Shown here: positions 63,601-64,000 of the stretch, piece by piece
How positions within the stretch are numbered: position 1 is the first letter of the stretch
Layout of the letters: each line of letters begins with the position of its first letter
NCBI GenBank assembly: GCA_040505895.1
Contig: JBEVXU010000013.1
Coordinates: forward strand, 1 to 64,000
DNA from: Vondammii sp040505895
GTDB taxonomy: Bacteria; Pseudomonadota; Gammaproteobacteria; Chromatiales; Chromatiaceae
DNA: 64,000 nucleotides
Direction: 5' to 3'
Translations under genes and position numbers: made by a program
The notes under the pieces: generated by a model
The model's database searches: none
Seen by the model: only the letters and a program-made list of their open reading frames with translations
Told to the model about the DNA's origin: nothing

Positions 63601-64000
63601 ATGGTGATGATCTGCTTATTGGCGGGTGGGGGAATGATCGCCTTTTGGGAAAGGAAGGCAATGATGTCCTTTTTGGTGGCGAGGATGATGACAGACTGAA
63701 TGGTGGTGTTGGTGCAGACAGCCTGACCGGTGGTATTGGTGCCGATTGGCTATCCGGTGGCGAGGGTGACGATACCCTTGATGGCGGTTCCGACAATGAC
63801 CGTCTTTATGGCGAGGGAGGCAATGACCTCCTGCTGGGTGGCGAGGGTAATGACCGGCTCAATGGTGGTATCGGTGCAGACAACATGAGTGGTGGCATCG
63901 GTGATGACACCTATAGCGTTGATGACATCGGTGACACCGTTACCGAACTGGCAGATGAAGGGCTCGATAGAATCTACAGCAGCATCGATTACCAGCTTGG
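57642..64000 (+). CDS. Giant RTX protein with N-terminal lipase-like domain, partial at the right edge
   Basis: The open frame runs from GTG 57642 (GGGAGGA five bases upstream) to the window end, at least 2119 codons with no stop seen. Residues about 1-400 form an alpha/beta-hydrolase with class-3 lipase features: nucleophile elbow G230-H-S232-L-G234 (VTGHSLGGHLAG), then a plausible acid (ESEDAVPGDD) and His (GHLMD). From residue about 567 come at least seven blocks of Ca-binding nonapeptides GGxGxDxLx (near nt 59340, 59820, 60400, 60820, 61260, 61800, 62840, 63570), separated by unique domains. One is the haemolysin Ca-binding-related type (GEGISSKDVVLEKSGHDLLI). Expected to be secreted through the adjacent HlyB/HlyD pair by a C-terminal signal beyond the window. 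No hlyC acylase is present. Confidence 0.92.
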   Translation, partial: MNILETYYTYAKLAQAAYIDLSQGELSVGDDPKDQDVIVDAGSSKDQQRMPEYLGKQLFGAGLNSTPDYWTILSPYHLTSPNSGHSDPDSGFAAMLLEHPVHGKVLSIAGTEPGKGKDEGSQTKWDLLDADVHDIGFLGAAFKQLVSLYNYIQVLKAPKGSTNIRRLEVHSRDYIPPFGTPYVTEFDILGGPNPITAPPTFWWLEEHHDGVPLVLDEPLLAPGEQLTVTGHSLGGHLAGMAVALFPDLFTKAYTFNAPGYNPPSSLLAQPGGADDLLDLFRQFGETPDAVSSIAGKIVTLESEDAVPGDDGDVISGTITGLPFSQETYITTEEVSHDIGHLMDSLALQSLMGRMRPLDDPLTYQQAGKILEAVTADTGITYELLFEKLYLTIVGSATRLRRTDPTLTEAGDFDVRNEYYGKIIELEKILDARTSALTIESLVDKTESELINLASTDTAYRYAIKHLNPFVILGDETIYNPHKNNGTLDLYDPVNNPNGMTPEYIADRTTMLALHLQRNITDSQVAPSVDSPFDTWDDRESGTRFTTHPSMVGVLGGSIDKALNNQYIFGSEDSDILKGGSKDDRLYGGAGSDILYGNGGNDYLEGGQGFDLYHAGNGDTLFDSDGEGMVFLENRVLTGGFRQDGDPVNLYRSDDGLVTYQLNGDTLMVSTATETLTIKNFNKENADLGIFIDDITVAGGILNLNNDDNYAPGRWEKDGEIIALFDGYDGVNGMGGNDTIFIGSHRTSFVIRGGAGDDSLFEDEQNPQGLPNSPGNGALIFGEGGKDKIFGFNRSNFLDGGEQSDYIDGGGGNDTLLGGSGGDIVIGGAGKDTAYGGEGQDELSGGAGDDRIWGGDNNDVIYGDRSSGSLLEWIDRSVWNGPDNGWQEGYYIYNSGDGFSHNILQSVMDGSNYVYNEARGAEAGNDIIFGDSGDDFIIGGEGKDYINGGIGRDLLEGEEGEDKIYGGSDDDIIYGDINLNTYANDTAVLASGNKIGDQTWAVSWRLDIAGAGYSNIYSNDPEAQIVSVSNGYVNFNTGVTFFNPSNWTLQARHTANGPAAGGNDKLYGEGGSDQLHGGIGDDILDGGDGRDIDVLIGGKDNDSYHFGRGYGIDILWDEQGDTDTIKLGEGISSKDVVLEKSGHDLLIKLIYNGSTTEDKIIVSGWYNGYQVETIEFNDGTTWTTTDIEQLSNALATPSGGTEENPILIIGGNGTDTLSGSNEADTIYAFDGDDLVTGAAGDDHLTGGSGNDELQGNDGDDTLLGDAGEDSLYGGAGNDYLHGGANSDKLIGGDGNDTYRIGRGDGFDYLDDSSGTDTVEFFGDISQSDIKLTTTEEGIDITLNDESSHLHIDGASLDGLLVIENIQFGDGTVWDADEIRQRLSHKIGTDGDDHIDAISQSDNHLEGLAGNDQLVGLSGNDLLEGGDGEDTLIGGGGDDRLIGGLGSDNYIVGDQDQTGHVIIEDNGQPGESNILKFEPGIIPSQLSAQQINDDLLISWGVVDSDTTVKGYFLDPQAWQFELSSGASLDVDRLINPRLVISDALVLENSWMDFMEISYAELVAKAEERKTSRYGIDSPLNHNVELIYNSNNSQQSNFKLIQTEEGWYVLTTPGSTSTGLSSWGFERSYPQGRGDGEVKVTDFDLKTLGQFTPLRASTYNMNYHDGELVLSPRLIDTPYTYSQYNTQYTTITRLATDILYGDEIGSGSGLMVSVPIGLSTYNLQRIFGTEESDIVDIPASGPIFPAPAMIDGHEGDDQLIGDDADDMIYGSEGDDYIVGGYGDDHLAGGAGSDTLRGGMGSDTYYAGFDHAGIDLIEDDGLFVNAVIDYLIQYGLPENIKSEYPDFIGNEEEEGEGEGSSFNQEIVMEYLKNASEDEMAGIISQMQNDGWGWEVPSMINDVVKINADLSDTSLSWTVEEGGGRLLLNIKPKDTSDRGIVVSLRQLGRDVLGYGVELFEFNDGVISRDELIQMMPTPMQGDEGDDLLRGGDGDDLLIGGWGNDRLLGKEGNDVLFGGEDDDRLNGGVGADSLTGGIGADWLSGGEGDDTLDGGSDNDRLYGEGGNDLLLGGEGNDRLNGGIGADNMSGGIGDDTYSVDDIGDTVTELADEGLDRIYSSIDYQL

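Noticed and set aside
59340..64000. Periodic short repeats that might be taken for a CRISPR array
   Set aside because: They are in-frame codons for GGxGxDxLx calcium-binding nonapeptides, of variable sequence and without unique spacers.

Overview
The window looks like a chromosome segment of a sulfur-oxidising gammaproteobacterium of the Chromatiales/Sedimenticola type. The evidence is a dissimilatory-type ATP sulfurylase (sat), a recCBD cluster, an smpB-ssrA pair, a ratA-rnfH/bamE-recN-nadK-hrcA-grpE-dnaK-dnaJ-dapB gene order and a lapAB-pyrF cluster. This is judged from protein sequence and gene order only; no search was run.

Region 1 (1-995) holds the 5' two-thirds of an IS1182-family transposase running off the left edge, plus a tandem 21-bp repeat. 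Region 2 (996-19680) is an 18.7-kb genomic island inserted in the 3' end of ssrA (tmRNA). It is bounded by a 16-bp direct repeat (996-1011 and 19665-19680), has a P4-type integrase beside the intact ssrA, and has TTGCCCCC arm-type sites near both ends. It carries three parts. First is a two-gene module of a nitrilase-fold protein and a large SMC/Rad50-like ATPase; the ATPase is split by one in-frame amber codon, and the pair is a candidate defence system. Second is a regulatory/recombination block: a second tyrosine recombinase, an HTH-zinc ribbon protein, an AlpA-like regulator and a coiled-coil protein. Third is a type I restriction-modification operon (hsdM-hsdS-hsdR) with a HEPN-like protein and the DarT/DarG DNA ADP-ribosylation toxin-antitoxin pair nested between hsdS and hsdR.

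Region 3 (19667-46965) is core chromosome: tmRNA and smpB, an NSS transporter, ratA/rnfH, bamE, recN, nadK, the hrcA-grpE-dnaK-dnaJ heat-shock cluster with a clear sigma-32 promoter before dnaK, dapB, a DUF302 protein, a lipoprotein, an isolated fliK, lapA-lapB-pyrF and recC-recB-recD.

Region 4 (46966-52677) has an orphan ParA-like ATPase, sat, a 221-bp MITE with a 6-bp target duplication, a pentapeptide-repeat protein, a Sel1-repeat protein, a periplasmic thioredoxin and a Nudix ADP-ribose pyrophosphatase. Region 5 (52950-64000) is a type I secretion locus: an HlyB-like ABC transporter with an inactive C39-like domain, an HlyD-like adaptor, a second MITE (134 bp), an unrecognised two-TM protein, and a very large RTX protein with an N-terminal lipase-like domain (at least 2119 codons, running off the right edge), which is the likely cargo.
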